This document shows positions 8,168 to 17,298 of a stretch of 64,000 nt of DNA, in pieces (the first letter of the stretch is position 1; each line of letters begins with the position of its first letter). The stretch is from Streptomyces acidiscabies (GTDB taxonomy: Bacteria; Actinomycetota; Actinomycetes; Streptomycetales; Streptomycetaceae). The notes beneath the pieces are model-generated. The model had not been told where the DNA came from, did not search any database, and worked only from the letters and a program-made list of their open reading frames with translations. The stretch is taken from the NCBI RefSeq assembly GCF_020010905.1, contig NZ_JAGJBY010000001.1, positions 5,830,307 to 5,894,306 on the forward strand, in the 5' to 3' direction. The position numbers and the translations under genes are program-made.

Positions 8168-8836
8168 TCACACCCGCCACCCGTACCGCCGCTCCGGCCG
8201 CCCCGTCACCCCGTACCGCAGCGTCACGTCCGCACTCCCCACCGTGTGGAAGTACTCCAGATACCGCCGCGCACTCACCCGCGAGATCCCCGTCAGCGCG
8301 GCGCACTCGGTGGCCGACAGCACCCCGTCGGCGTCCCGCAGCGTGCGTTCGACCAGCTCGGCGGTCTCCACGCTCATCCCCTTGGGCAGCGCGCTGCCGC
8401 GCGCGGAGGACCCGGCGAGAACGCGGTCGACGTCCGCCTGACCGCGCACGACGGTCGTCAGGAGACGGGACCGCCGCGCCGCGTACCGCTCCAGACGCGG
8501 ACGCAGGTCCTCGTACTCGAACGGTTTCAGCAGATAGTCGACGACCCCCTGCCGCACCGCCCCGCGCACCGTGTCCGCCTCGCGGGCCGCGCTGATGACC
8601 ATCACGTCGCAGTCGTGACCGGCGGCGCGCAGCCGGGAGAGGACGTCCAGGCCGAAGACGTCCGGCAGGTACAGGTCGAGGAGGACCAGGTCGGGGCGGA
8701 GCGCCTCGACGGCCCGCACCGCCTCCTCGCCGGTGCCGACCGCGCCGACGACCCGGAACGGCTCGACGCGCTCGACGAACGTGCGGTGGACCTTCGCCAC
8801 CATGAAGTCGTCGTCGACCACGAGGACGTCTATCAC
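8168..8836 (-). CDS. Response regulator, CitB/DctR family
   Basis: A 222-residue regulator with a receiver domain (VVDDD, phospho-acceptor in VLLDLYLPDVFG, Lys in YLLKPFEYEDL) and a C-terminal helix-turn-helix region ending with SATECAALTGISRVSARRYLEYF, as in the CitB/DpiA/DctR group. That group controls C4-dicarboxylate and citrate transport. Start GTG 8836 overlaps the sensor kinase stop by four bases. The divergent tct transporter operon at 10501 is its obvious target. Confidence 0.92.
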   Translation of the reverse strand: MIDVLVVDDDFMVAKVHRTFVERVEPFRVVGAVGTGEEAVRAVEALRPDLVLLDLYLPDVFGLDVLSRLRAAGHDCDVMVISAAREADTVRGAVRQGVVDYLLKPFEYEDLRPRLERYAARRSRLLTTVVRGQADVDRVLAGSSARGSALPKGMSVETAELVERTLRDADGVLSATECAALTGISRVSARRYLEYFHTVGSADVTLRYGVTGRPERRYGWRV

Positions 8837-10428
8837 CGGCTCGCTCCTTCCACCGCTCTGACCGTCAGCCGGGCCGTGAACACCGACCCGTCGACCTGGA
8901 TCTCCCCGCCGTGCCGCTCGCACACGAGCCGCGTCAGCGCCAGCCCGATCCCGCGCTCGCCGCCCTCGGCGGCCTTGGTGGTGAACCCGTGCGTGAACAC
9001 CTCCCGCGCCAGCTCCGGCGCCACTCCGGGACCCGAGTCGTGCACGACGATCTCCACCCCGGTCGCGTCCTGCCGCAGTTCGACCTCCACCCACGGATCG
9101 TCGCCGCCCGAGGCCGCCGCGTCCACCGCGTTGTCCACGAGATTTCCCACGACGGTGGCGACGTCGGCGGCGTCCTCGGGCGCCAGCCGCTCCAGCGAGG
9201 TCCGCTCCGACACCCGCAGGCCGACCCGCCGTTCGGCCGCCAGCGACGCCTTCGCCGTGAGCAGCGCGGCGACGGCCGTGTCCCGCACCCGACGGCTCAG
9301 CGTCACGTCCAGCGACTGGCGGCGCTGGTTCAACGCCCGGATGTAGTGGACGACTTCCTCCTGCTCCCCGATCTGGATCAGCCCGGAGATGGTGTGCAAC
9401 TGGTTCGCGAACTCGTGGGCCTGCGCCCGCAGTAGCTCCGACGTGCTGCGGAACGCCCCGATCTCCCGCTCCAGTTGGGCAAGTTCCGTACGGTCCCTGA
9501 GCGTTGTCACCGACCCGAGCAGCCGCCCGTCCTTCGACACGGCCATCCGGTTGAGCACCAGCACCCGGCCACGCTGTACGACGACCTCGTCCCGCCGGTC
9601 GGCGCCTTCCGCGAGGACGTCCCGGAGCCGCCCCTCCACACCCAGCTCGGCGAGGCTCTGGCCCACGCAGTCCTCGGGGAGGTCGAGCAGGCGCCGGCCC
9701 ACCTCGTTGACGAGGGTCAGCCGGGCCTGCGGGTCCAGGGCGACGACGCCCTCGGCGATGCCGTACAGCATGGCCTCCCGGTGCTCGGCGAGACCGGCGA
9801 TCTCGCGGGGCTCCAGGCCCAGCGTCTGCCGCTTCACCCGCCGCGCCAGCAGCCAGGAACCGGCGAGACCGAGGACCCCGGCGACACCGAGGTAGGCCAG
9901 CAGGTACGAGGACGCGCCGCTCAGGCGCTGCCACGCCGTCGGGGACGCCTCGCCGATCATCACCGTCCCCAGGTGCTCGCCGACGCTGTTCCGCGTCTCC
10001 GCCAACACCGGAACCTGCGCGACCAGTTCACGGCTGCCGTCGAGGGCGAGCGAGCCGGACCAGCCCCGGCCCGGCCGGGCCTTCGGCAGCAGCCTGCCGA
10101 CCAGCGTCGGGTCCGTCGCGGCGACGATCCGGCCGCTCGCGTCGGCCACCGACACCGACGTCACCCCGGACTGCGCCTGCGTCGAGTGGACCAGCGGGGC
10201 GAGGGCCTCCTCCGGCGCGGGGCGCGTGAGGCGGCTGCGGACCAGGGGGTTCGCGCCGAGCTGCTCGGCGAGCGCGCCGACCCGGCGGCCCTCCACCCGG
10301 TGGAACGTCGCCTCCGACTGGGTGAGCGAGATCGCGGCGACCGCCACCAGGACGACCACCACGATCGCCGTCTGGAGCACCAGCATCTCGCCCGCGAGGG
10401 TCTGGCGACGAAACGTGGTACCCACCAT
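8833..10428 (-). CDS. Sensor histidine kinase, CitA/DcuS family
   Basis: A 531-residue membrane kinase. A first helix at about residues 15-35 (LVLQTAIVVVVLVAVAAISL) and a second at about 170-190 enclose an extracytoplasmic PAS-like (PDC) domain that in this family binds citrate or dicarboxylates. A cytoplasmic PAS segment (YGIAEGVVALDPQARL) follows, then the family H-box (RAQAHEFANQLHTISGLIQIG), N-box (VGNLVDNAVDAA) and G-boxes (DSGPGV, GERGIGLALTR). I take the Met at 10428 as start, because the upstream extension lacks hydrophobic or conserved character. It should sense the tricarboxylate imported by the neighbouring transporter. Confidence 0.92.
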   Translation of the reverse strand: MVGTTFRRQTLAGEMLVLQTAIVVVVLVAVAAISLTQSEATFHRVEGRRVGALAEQLGANPLVRSRLTRPAPEEALAPLVHSTQAQSGVTSVSVADASGRIVAATDPTLVGRLLPKARPGRGWSGSLALDGSRELVAQVPVLAETRNSVGEHLGTVMIGEASPTAWQRLSGASSYLLAYLGVAGVLGLAGSWLLARRVKRQTLGLEPREIAGLAEHREAMLYGIAEGVVALDPQARLTLVNEVGRRLLDLPEDCVGQSLAELGVEGRLRDVLAEGADRRDEVVVQRGRVLVLNRMAVSKDGRLLGSVTTLRDRTELAQLEREIGAFRSTSELLRAQAHEFANQLHTISGLIQIGEQEEVVHYIRALNQRRQSLDVTLSRRVRDTAVAALLTAKASLAAERRVGLRVSERTSLERLAPEDAADVATVVGNLVDNAVDAAASGGDDPWVEVELRQDATGVEIVVHDSGPGVAPELAREVFTHGFTTKAAEGGERGIGLALTRLVCERHGGEIQVDGSVFTARLTVRAVEGASR

Positions 10429-10500
10429 CCACTCGATCTCACCGGCTGCTGTGGCGCACAATCATGGCGCCCACCCGGCGGGTTGCGGAAGAGAGGTGCC

Positions 10501-11457
10501 ATGAGGAATCGCCTGCGCCTGGCCCTGCCCGCGCTCCTGCTGACCGGCGCGTGCGGCGACGGCTCCCGCGACGGGCTGCGCATCATGGTCCCCAACACGC
10601 CCGGCGGCGGCTACGACACCACCGCCCGTGTCATGGCCCGCGTCATGGACAAGGCCGGCATCGCGTCCGACGTCCAGGTCTTCAACCTGCCCGGCGCGGG
10701 CGGCACCGTCGGCCTGCGGCGCACCGTCAATGAACGCGGCAACGGGCGGCTCGCCCTCCAGATGGGCCTCGGTGTCGTCGGCGCCTCCCACCTCGCACGG
10801 CCCGAGGCGACCGTCGCCGACACGACACCGCTGGCCCGGCTGATCGAGGAGGCCAGCGCCGTCGTCGTACCGAAGAACTCGCCGTACCGGACGGTCGGGG
10901 AACTCGTCGACGCCTGGCGGGCCGACCCTGCGCGGGTCACCGTGGGCGGCGGCTCCTCGCCCGGCGGGCCCGACCATCTGCTGCCGATGCGGCTCGCGAA
11001 AGCGGTCGGGATCGTGCCCCGGGAGGTGCGGTACGTGGCGTACGACGGGGGAGGCGGCGAGCTGCTGCCCGCGCTGCTCGACGGGAAAGTGGCGTTCGGT
11101 ACGAGCGGGTTCGGGGAGTTCCTCGACCAGATCGAGGCCGGGCAGCTGCGGGTCCTCGCGGTGACCGGGGCCTCGCCGGTCGCGGCGCTGCCCGGGGTGC
11201 CGACGCTCAAGTCCGCAGGGATCGAGCTGGAGTTCATCAACTGGCGGGGGATCGTGGCGCCGCCCGGGATCAGCGCCGGGGACCGGCGGCGGTGGGTCCA
11301 GGCACTGACCGTGCTGCACGAAACGCCGCAGTGGCAGGGGGAGTTGGGGCGGCGGGGGTGGATCGACGCGTTCTTGACGGGGGACGCGTTCGGGGAGTTC
11401 CTGAAGGAGCAGGACGCGTTCGTGGCGCGGCTGGTGGTCCAACTCGGTCTGGACTGA
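10501..11457 (+). CDS. Tripartite tricarboxylate transporter substrate-binding lipoprotein TctC (copy 1)
   Basis: A 318-residue extracytoplasmic solute receptor of the TctC/Bug family. The signal peptide ends in the lipobox LLLTGAC, so the mature protein is a lipoprotein held at the membrane, as expected in a Gram-positive. Family motifs include IMVPNTPGGGYDTTAR, FNLPGAGGTVGL, VGGGSSPGGPDHL and INWRGIVAPPGIS. GAGAGG precedes the ATG. It is the first gene of tctC1-tctC2-tctB-tctA and is divergent from the sensor kinase, with a 72-nt shared promoter region. Confidence 0.93.
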   Translation: MRNRLRLALPALLLTGACGDGSRDGLRIMVPNTPGGGYDTTARVMARVMDKAGIASDVQVFNLPGAGGTVGLRRTVNERGNGRLALQMGLGVVGASHLARPEATVADTTPLARLIEEASAVVVPKNSPYRTVGELVDAWRADPARVTVGGGSSPGGPDHLLPMRLAKAVGIVPREVRYVAYDGGGGELLPALLDGKVAFGTSGFGEFLDQIEAGQLRVLAVTGASPVAALPGVPTLKSAGIELEFINWRGIVAPPGISAGDRRRWVQALTVLHETPQWQGELGRRGWIDAFLTGDAFGEFLKEQDAFVARLVVQLGLD

Positions 11458-11460
11458 CCG

Positions 11461-11497
11461 ACGTACCGACCACAAAGAAACGTACCGACCACAAAGA
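11461..11497. repeat. 18-bp perfect tandem repeat between the two tctC genes
   Basis: ACGTACCGACCACAAAGA occurs at 11461-11478 and again at 11480-11497, a 19-bp period. It lies in the 95-nt gap after tctC1 and about 55 nt before the tctC2 ATG. It may be an operator pair, an mRNA processing site, or a scar of the duplication that produced two tctC genes. Confidence 0.6.
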
Positions 11498-11552
11498 CCA
11501 GAACCTCCATTGCTTCCGCAAGCACGACGGCCCCCCTGCGCGCAGGCACCCT

Positions 11553-12581
11553 ATGGACACCCCGCACCCGACTCCCGTACGACAGGTGGTGGCACCCGTG
11601 CGCCTGCGCACCCCCCTCGCCCTCCTCGGAGCCGCGATCCTGCTGCTCCTCGGACCCCCGCTGCTGGCCACCGGCAGCGGCGCCGAGACCGGCACCCAGA
11701 TCCCCGGCCTGCGCTTCATGGTCCCCAACTCGCCCGGCGGCGGCTACGACATCACCGCCCGCACCGCCGCCCGCAACGCCGAGGACGCCGGACTCACCCA
11801 CAACATCGAGGTGTTCAACCTCCCCGGCGCCGGCGGCACCGTCGGCCTCGCCCGCCTGGTCAGCGAACACGGCAACGGACGCCTCGCGATGTCGATGGGC
11901 CTCGGCGTGGTCGGCGCGGCCCGCTCCAACGACGCGCCCAAGACGCTCGCCGACACGACCCCCATCGCGCGCCTCACCGAGGAACAGGACGTCGTCGTGG
12001 TCGCGGCGGACTCGCCGTACAAGACCATCCGTGAACTCGTCGACGCCTGGCGGAAGAACCCCGGCAAACTTCCGGTCGGCGGCGGTTCCTCGCCCGGCGG
12101 GCCCGACCACCTCGCGCCGATGCTGATGGCGCGCGCCGCCGGGATCACCCCGAAGGACGTCAACTACATCCCCTTCGACGGCGGCGGCGAACTCCTCGCC
12201 TCCATCCTCGGCAGCAAGGTCGCCTTCGGGGTGTCCGGCGTCGGCGAGTACCTCGACCAGATCAAGTCCGGCGAACTGCGCCTGCTCGCCGTCACCGGCA
12301 CGAAACGCGTCGCCGGACTCGACGCGCCGACCCTCCAAGAGGCCGGGTACGACGTCGAGTTCACCAACTGGCGTGGCGTCGTGGCCCCGCCGGGCATCTC
12401 CGACGCCCAGCGCGACAAACTCGTCACCTTCTTCGAGGAGTTGCACGCGTCCGGCGAATGGCAGGAGTCCCTCAAGCGCAACGGCTGGGACGACGCGTTC
12501 CTCACCGGCGACGCCTTCGGGACGTTCCTCGACGAGCAGGACGCGCGCGTCGTGTCCGTACTGAAGGAGCTGGGCCTGTGA
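11553..12581 (+). CDS. Tripartite tricarboxylate transporter substrate-binding protein TctC (copy 2, no lipobox)
   Basis: A 342-residue paralogue of the preceding gene with the same signatures (FMVPNSPGGGYDITAR, FNLPGAGGTVGLARL, VGGGSSPGGPDHL, FTNWRGVVAPPGIS). The N-terminal hydrophobic segment LALLGAAILLLLGPPLLATGSG is not followed by cysteine. This copy would be either a signal-anchored or a fully secreted receptor, not a lipoprotein. The start is ATG 11553 or, with a shorter leader, GTG 11598. Its stop overlaps tctB (GTGA). Two receptors feeding one membrane pair would widen the substrate range. Confidence 0.9.
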   Translation: MDTPHPTPVRQVVAPVRLRTPLALLGAAILLLLGPPLLATGSGAETGTQIPGLRFMVPNSPGGGYDITARTAARNAEDAGLTHNIEVFNLPGAGGTVGLARLVSEHGNGRLAMSMGLGVVGAARSNDAPKTLADTTPIARLTEEQDVVVVAADSPYKTIRELVDAWRKNPGKLPVGGGSSPGGPDHLAPMLMARAAGITPKDVNYIPFDGGGELLASILGSKVAFGVSGVGEYLDQIKSGELRLLAVTGTKRVAGLDAPTLQEAGYDVEFTNWRGVVAPPGISDAQRDKLVTFFEELHASGEWQESLKRNGWDDAFLTGDAFGTFLDEQDARVVSVLKELGL

Positions 12582-13078
12582 TCACCCGTGCCTGGTGGCG
12601 TGAACACTCCGAACTCGGCGTCTGCGCCCTCCTGTTGGCGCTCGGCGCCCTCGTCCTCACCGACGCCCTCACGATGGACATCGACATCGGCCAGCGCGGC
12701 CCCGTCGGCCCCCGCACCGTACCGATAGCCGTCGGCGCCGGGCTCCTGCTGATCGCCGTACTCCTCGCCGTGGACGTCCTGCGCGGCGGCCGGGGCGAAG
12801 CGGAGTCAGGCGAGGACATCGACCTCACCGAACCCGCCGACTGGCGTGCCGTGTTGGGCCTGACCGGGGTGTTCCTCGCCGCCGCCGTCCTCATCGAACC
12901 CGCCGGCTTCCCCGTCGCCGGCGCGCTGCTCTTCTGGGGCGCCGCGTTCGTCCTCGGCAGCCGCCGCTTCGACCGCGATCCGCTGATCGCAGCCGGCCTC
13001 TCCTTCGTCACCTACGTCCTCTTCGACCACCTGCTCGGCGTGCCGCTGCCCGGCGGCCCCCTCATGGGAGTGCTGTGA
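12578..13078 (+). CDS. tctB: Tripartite tricarboxylate transporter small membrane subunit TctB
   Basis: A 166-residue integral membrane protein with four hydrophobic segments (ALLLALGALVLTDAL, AVGAGLLLIAVLLAVDVL, ALGLTGVFLAAAVL-like, LSFVTYVLFDHLLGVPLP). This is the size and topology of TctB, the poorly conserved small subunit. Start GTG 12578 overlaps the tctC2 stop. It ends one base before the tctA ATG. Assignment rests on size, topology and position between TctC and TctA. Confidence 0.88.
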   Translation: MITRAWWREHSELGVCALLLALGALVLTDALTMDIDIGQRGPVGPRTVPIAVGAGLLLIAVLLAVDVLRGGRGEAESGEDIDLTEPADWRAVLGLTGVFLAAAVLIEPAGFPVAGALLFWGAAFVLGSRRFDRDPLIAAGLSFVTYVLFDHLLGVPLPGGPLMGVL

Positions 13079-13079
13079 C

Positions 13080-14567
13080 ATGGATTCCCTCAACTCCCTT
13101 GTGGACGGCTTCGGTACGGCCCTCACCCCGGTCAACCTCCTGTGGGCCGCGCTCGGTGTCCTCCTCGGCACCGCGATCGGCGTCCTGCCCGGCATCGGCC
13201 CCGCGATGGCGGTCGCCCTGCTCCTGCCGGTGACGTACGGCCTCGAACCCACCGGCGCGTTCATCATGTTCGCCGGCATCTACTACGGCGCGATGTTCGG
13301 CGGCTCGACGACCTCGATCCTCCTCAACACCCCCGGCGAGAGCGCCGCCGTGGTCGCCGCCATGGAGGGCAACCCCATGGCCAAGTCGGGGCGCGGCGCG
13401 CAGGCCCTCGCCGCCGCTGCCGTCGGCCACTTCGCGGGCGGCATGATCGGCACGACCCTCCTCGTCGTCCTCGCCCCCACGGTCGCCGACCTCGCCGTCG
13501 ACATCGGCGCGCCCGACTACTTCGCCATCATGGTCCTCGCGTTCATCGCCGTGACCTCCGTCCTCGGCGCCTCCCGCCTGCGCGGCCTCGCCTCCCTGCT
13601 GATCGGCCTCACCCTCGGCCTCGTCGGCCTCGACCAGATGACCGGCCAGCAACGCCTCACCTTCGGCTCCCTCCAACTCGCCGACGGCATCGACGTGGTG
13701 ATCGTCGCGGTCGGCCTCTTCGCGATCGGCGAGGCCCTGTGGGTCGCCGCGCACCTGCGGCGTACGACGGGCAGGGCGATCCCCGTCGGACGGCCCTGGC
13801 TCGGCCGCGACGACCTCAAGCGGACCTGGAAGTCCTGGCTGCGCGGCCCGTTCATCGGGTTCCCCTTCGGCGCGATCCCGGCGGGCGGCGCCGAGATCCC
13901 CACCTTCCTGTCGTACGTCACGGAGAAACGCCTCTCCAAGCACCAGGACGAGTGGGGCAAGGGCGCGATCGAAGGCGTCGCCGGGCCCGAGTCGGCGGCG
14001 TCCGCCTCGGCCGCCGGGACGCTCGTGTCCATGCTGACGCTGGGCCTGCCGACCACCGCCGTCGCCGCCGTCATGCTGGCCGCGTTCCAGCAGTACGGCA
14101 TCCAGCCGGGCCCCCTCCTCTTCGAGAACGAACCCGACCTCGTGTGGGGGCTCATCGCGTCTCTCTTCGTCGGGATGGTCCTCCTGCTCGCCCTCAACCT
14201 CCCGCTCGCGCCGGTCTGGGCGAAACTCCTGCGCATCCCCCGCCCCTACCTGTACGCGGGCATCCTCTTCTTCGCGGCCGTCGGCGCGTACGCGGTCGGC
14301 GGCGAGGTAATCGACCTCGTGATCCTGCTGATCATCGGGCTGATCGGGTTCGGGATGCGGCGGTACGGGCTGCCGGTGCTGCCCGCCGTGATCGGGGTGA
14401 TCCTCGGCCCCAACGCCGAGCAACAGCTCAGGCGGGCCTTGCAGATCAGCGACGGGAGCGTGTCGGGGCTCGTCAACACACCGTTCTCGGTGACCGTCTA
14501 CGCGGTCGTCCTGGTGCTGCTGCTGTGGCCGGTGCTGAAACGGTTCGTGATCCGGCGCGGCGCCTGA
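13080..14567 (+). CDS. tctA: Tripartite tricarboxylate transporter large permease TctA
   Basis: A 495-residue permease with about 11-12 membrane helices. It carries the TctA landmark near the N-terminus (GVLPGIGPAMAVALLLPVTY) and IYYGAMFGGSTTSILLNTPGE, with a second GIPAGGAEIPTF-type segment and GVAGPESAASASAAGTLVSMLTLGLPTTAVAAVM in the middle. It forms the translocation pathway, driven by the ion gradient, for citrate-like tricarboxylates delivered by TctC. It is the last gene of the operon and a strong hairpin follows. Confidence 0.95.
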   Translation: MDSLNSLVDGFGTALTPVNLLWAALGVLLGTAIGVLPGIGPAMAVALLLPVTYGLEPTGAFIMFAGIYYGAMFGGSTTSILLNTPGESAAVVAAMEGNPMAKSGRGAQALAAAAVGHFAGGMIGTTLLVVLAPTVADLAVDIGAPDYFAIMVLAFIAVTSVLGASRLRGLASLLIGLTLGLVGLDQMTGQQRLTFGSLQLADGIDVVIVAVGLFAIGEALWVAAHLRRTTGRAIPVGRPWLGRDDLKRTWKSWLRGPFIGFPFGAIPAGGAEIPTFLSYVTEKRLSKHQDEWGKGAIEGVAGPESAASASAAGTLVSMLTLGLPTTAVAAVMLAAFQQYGIQPGPLLFENEPDLVWGLIASLFVGMVLLLALNLPLAPVWAKLLRIPRPYLYAGILFFAAVGAYAVGGEVIDLVILLIIGLIGFGMRRYGLPVLPAVIGVILGPNAEQQLRRALQISDGSVSGLVNTPFSVTVYAVVLVLLLWPVLKRFVIRRGA

Positions 14568-14585
14568 CCCGGTCCGGATACGCGA

Positions 14586-14616
14586 GAAGGGCAAGGAGGC
14601 GAACTCCTTGCCCTTC
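14586..14616. terminator. Perfect 13-bp hairpin between convergent tctA and the EEP gene
   Basis: GAAGGGCAAGGAG at 14586-14598 pairs perfectly with CTCCTTGCCCTTC at 14604-14616 around the 5-nt loop GCGAA. It lies 19 nt after the tctA stop. There is no long U-tract, as is usual in Streptomyces. It may serve both directions, since the gene on the other strand ends at 14651. Confidence 0.85.
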
Positions 14617-14650
14617 CCGGCGTACAGCGCGGTTCTCTACGAGGTGAGGG

Positions 14651-15988
14651 TCAGCGCTTCGTGTAGATGAAGCCGACCTTGTCCAGCTCGTCGGAGGCGC
14701 GGCCGTGGAAGCCCGCGATCTGCCAGCCGGCGGGAGCGGTACGGGTCACGCAGTCCGAGGTGGTGGTGCCACCGGCGAGGGTGCGGCCCTGGTTGGTGGT
14801 GAACTTGGCGTAGAAGACGCGGGTGTGGTCGTCCTTCGAGCCCTGGCAGACGAGCGCCGACGTCACGTACTCGCCGGAGGCCAGGGCGAGGGAGGACGCC
14901 GTGCCGCCCGTACCGCCGTGCGTCAGGGTCGTGCCGTCCGAGAGGGTGAGGCCGACCTGGTCCACGCGGGTGCCGGCGTGCAGGGAGATGCTGGTGGCGC
15001 GGGCGCCCGCCGCGACCTTCGGGAGGTCCTGGTAGTAGTCGCCGTGCGGTCCGCCGAACTGCTCGCTGAGCTGGAAGTCGGGGCTCTGCGACCAGGTGAA
15101 GCCGACCGTGATCGGGTCGTGGTCGGAGAGCATCTTGCCGTCCGAGGTGAGGAACTTGGCGTGCTCGTTGTTGTACGACGTCGCGTTCAGCGTCACCAGC
15201 TTGCTGCCGCGGTACAGGACCTTGTCGACGACCTCGCACGTGTTCGGCACGGTCGCCCCGGTCTGGTCGCACACCAGCGCGTCGGCGCCCTTCGCGGGCG
15301 GGGTGCCGCCGCGCACCAGCTTCACCCACGCGTCCGTGAGGCCGTTGGCCGCCGCGAACTCGCCGATGGTGTCGGCGGCGCGCGTGTACCGGGTGTTGGT
15401 GTCGCCCATCACGACGACCGCGTTGCCCGCGGAGTGCGTGTTGATGAAGGCGGTGAGCTGGCTGAGGTTGCTCGCGCGGGAGGCCTCGTCACCGTCGTTC
15501 GTGCCCGCGTTGGTGTGCAGGTTGTAGAAGTCGACGTACACCCCCTCCGCGAGCCGCTCCCGCATGAAGCTGAAGCCCTTCGGGGTCAGGCAGTCGCCCG
15601 AGTCGACCTGGCAGGAGGTCCACCGGACCCGCTCGAAGTCGTCGCCGTCCCACGCGTAGTCGGAGACGGTGTTGAGCCCGCTGCCGATCCCCGCGCCGCC
15701 GCTGGTCGCCGTCCGGTTGGCGTGCGTGTCGGTCGAGTACAGGTACGCGTGGTAGTTGAAGTCCTCCTGCACGTTCACGATGTCGTACGGCGCGATACGC
15801 CGGCCGATCTCGGTCGTGCTCGTGTCACGCGGCGTCGAGGCGCTGGAGAGCGACTCCGGCAGACCGGCGACGTTGTACGTGAGCACGTTGAAGCTGCCCG
15901 ACGTCGCGGCCGAGGCCGGGGTGGTGGTCGCGGTCAGCGCGCCCACTGCGGCTGCGGCGGTGGCGAGACAGGCGAGGAGTCTGCGCAT
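14651..15988 (-). CDS. Secreted endonuclease/exonuclease/phosphatase-family protein with jacalin-like C-terminal domain
   Basis: A 445-residue secreted enzyme. A signal peptide (residues 1-30, ending ATTTPASAA) precedes an EEP fold: FNVLTYNVAGLP (metal-binding Asn), the Glu in VNVQEDFNYH, HTNAGTNDGD, the DNA/lipid-phosphodiesterase GDTNTRY, and the terminal catalytic SDHDPI. This group includes sphingomyelinases, nucleases and inositol-phosphate phosphatases. The last 130 residues (from EQFGGPHGDYYQDL to ASDELDKVGFIYTKR) look like a jacalin-type beta-prism lectin domain, which would target a glycan surface. I chose the Met directly before the signal peptide. The exact substrate is open. Confidence 0.85.
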   Translation of the reverse strand: MRRLLACLATAAAAVGALTATTTPASAATSGSFNVLTYNVAGLPESLSSASTPRDTSTTEIGRRIAPYDIVNVQEDFNYHAYLYSTDTHANRTATSGGAGIGSGLNTVSDYAWDGDDFERVRWTSCQVDSGDCLTPKGFSFMRERLAEGVYVDFYNLHTNAGTNDGDEASRASNLSQLTAFINTHSAGNAVVVMGDTNTRYTRAADTIGEFAAANGLTDAWVKLVRGGTPPAKGADALVCDQTGATVPNTCEVVDKVLYRGSKLVTLNATSYNNEHAKFLTSDGKMLSDHDPITVGFTWSQSPDFQLSEQFGGPHGDYYQDLPKVAAGARATSISLHAGTRVDQVGLTLSDGTTLTHGGTGGTASSLALASGEYVTSALVCQGSKDDHTRVFYAKFTTNQGRTLAGGTTTSDCVTRTAPAGWQIAGFHGRASDELDKVGFIYTKR

Positions 15989-16180
15989 GGAAAAGGGCCT
16001 CCTGGGGGTGACGAACCATGACAGTGTCGCGGTCATGTCAGAACGCCGCGACAAGATCGGGTGTCCAACGGGTCCGAGGTCTGTGAAGCGCAGGTTTCCT
16101 GATGGACGGGCGGTACGGAAGTGGCACGGCATGTCAATTGACGTGCGCTTTACCGTTGGGGCGTGCTGGGATCGTCCGCC

Positions 16181-17050
16181 ATGGACACCTCTGACCTCCC
16201 GAACGCCGGCCTGCTGGACCGTATGGCCCGCAATCTCGCGGAACACGCCTGCCATTTGCATCGCACGCTGCCGGGCGCGAGCGTCACGGAGACCGGCGAT
16301 CTCGTCATCGCCGACAGCGGCTTGGACGACGACACGTTCAACATCGTGACCTCGGCGCGGTTCACCGAGGTGAACGTGGCGCGGCGGATTGCCGAGACGG
16401 TGGAGTCGTTGCCGGGGCGGAGGTTTTCCTGGTGGGTGGGGCCTGGGTGTACGCCGGATGATTTGAGTGCGCGACTGGTGGTGGCGGGGGTGGTGGAGTC
16501 GGAGCGGGAGGCGGCGATGTGGGCGGAGTTGGATGGGGCGGAGCTTGACGGGGCTGAGACGGAGGCGGACGGCCGGCGGCCGGGGGCGGCCGACTTGGAC
16601 GACACCGGGGCGCGAAGCGCCTCTCCGTACGCCCCTGCTCTGGACATCCGTCCCGTCACCACCCCCGCCCAACTCGCCGACTACGCCCGGATCCTCGCCG
16701 CCAACTGGACCCCGCCCTCGGACACGGTCCGCCGCTTCTACGCCCAGGCCGACGCTCTCGCCCCCGACTCCCCGGCGCACTACCTCGTCGGCTACCTCGA
16801 CGGCACCCCCGTCTGCACCGCCGAGGTCTTCCTCCACGCCGAGGTCGCCGGCATCTACAACATCGCCACCCTCGCCGCCCACCGCCGACGCGGATACGGC
16901 GGCGCCATCACCCGCGCCGCCCTGCGCACCGCCCTCGCCCACGGCCACCGCATCGCCGTCCTCCAGGCGTCCCCCGAGGGCGAACCGGTCTATCGGCGCC
17001 TGGGGTTCCGTACCTGTGGCCGGTTCACGGAACACGCGGTGACGCCGTAG
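16181..17050 (+). CDS. GNAT-family N-acetyltransferase
   Basis: A protein of about 289 residues. The C-terminal half is a GNAT domain: LDIRPVTTPAQLADYARIL opens it, motif A is IYNIATLAAHRRRGYGGAITRAAL (Q/R-x-x-G-x-G/A acetyl-CoA loop as RRRGYGG), and motif B is VLQASPEGEPVYRRLGFRTCGRF. The N-terminal half, with ARNLAEHACHLHRTLPGA and WWVGPGCTPDDL, is probably a degenerate first GNAT fold. ATG 16181 is chosen; GTG 16163 is the alternative. It transfers acetyl to an amine, substrate unknown. There is a compositional change near 16480-16600 (acidic linker). Confidence 0.85.
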   Translation: MDTSDLPNAGLLDRMARNLAEHACHLHRTLPGASVTETGDLVIADSGLDDDTFNIVTSARFTEVNVARRIAETVESLPGRRFSWWVGPGCTPDDLSARLVVAGVVESEREAAMWAELDGAELDGAETEADGRRPGAADLDDTGARSASPYAPALDIRPVTTPAQLADYARILAANWTPPSDTVRRFYAQADALAPDSPAHYLVGYLDGTPVCTAEVFLHAEVAGIYNIATLAAHRRRGYGGAITRAALRTALAHGHRIAVLQASPEGEPVYRRLGFRTCGRFTEHAVTP

Positions 17051-17298
17051 AGCCCCGGCCTGCTGGGCCCGGCGTATCCAGAGGAGTTCGAGGAACCGGC
17101 CGATGAACTTCCTGCACGGCGAGTTCCTCCGGAAACCCGGCGTTCATCCGACCCCCGACCTCGCTCTCGGCCGGCGGCTCATACCTGAGGGGTCGGTCAT
17201 TCGGCCGAGGCGAGGGCCGGAATCGGCTGCGGAGTGTGGCCGTTCGGCCGATCCGCGGTGACGTGCTGTGACGAGACAGTGAAGACGAAAAGGCGAAG

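Noticed and set aside
13062..14594. 510-codon minus-strand frame opposite tctA
   Set aside because: Composition is dominated by Gly/Glu/Asp/Arg with no motif, and it mirrors the well-supported TctA frame.
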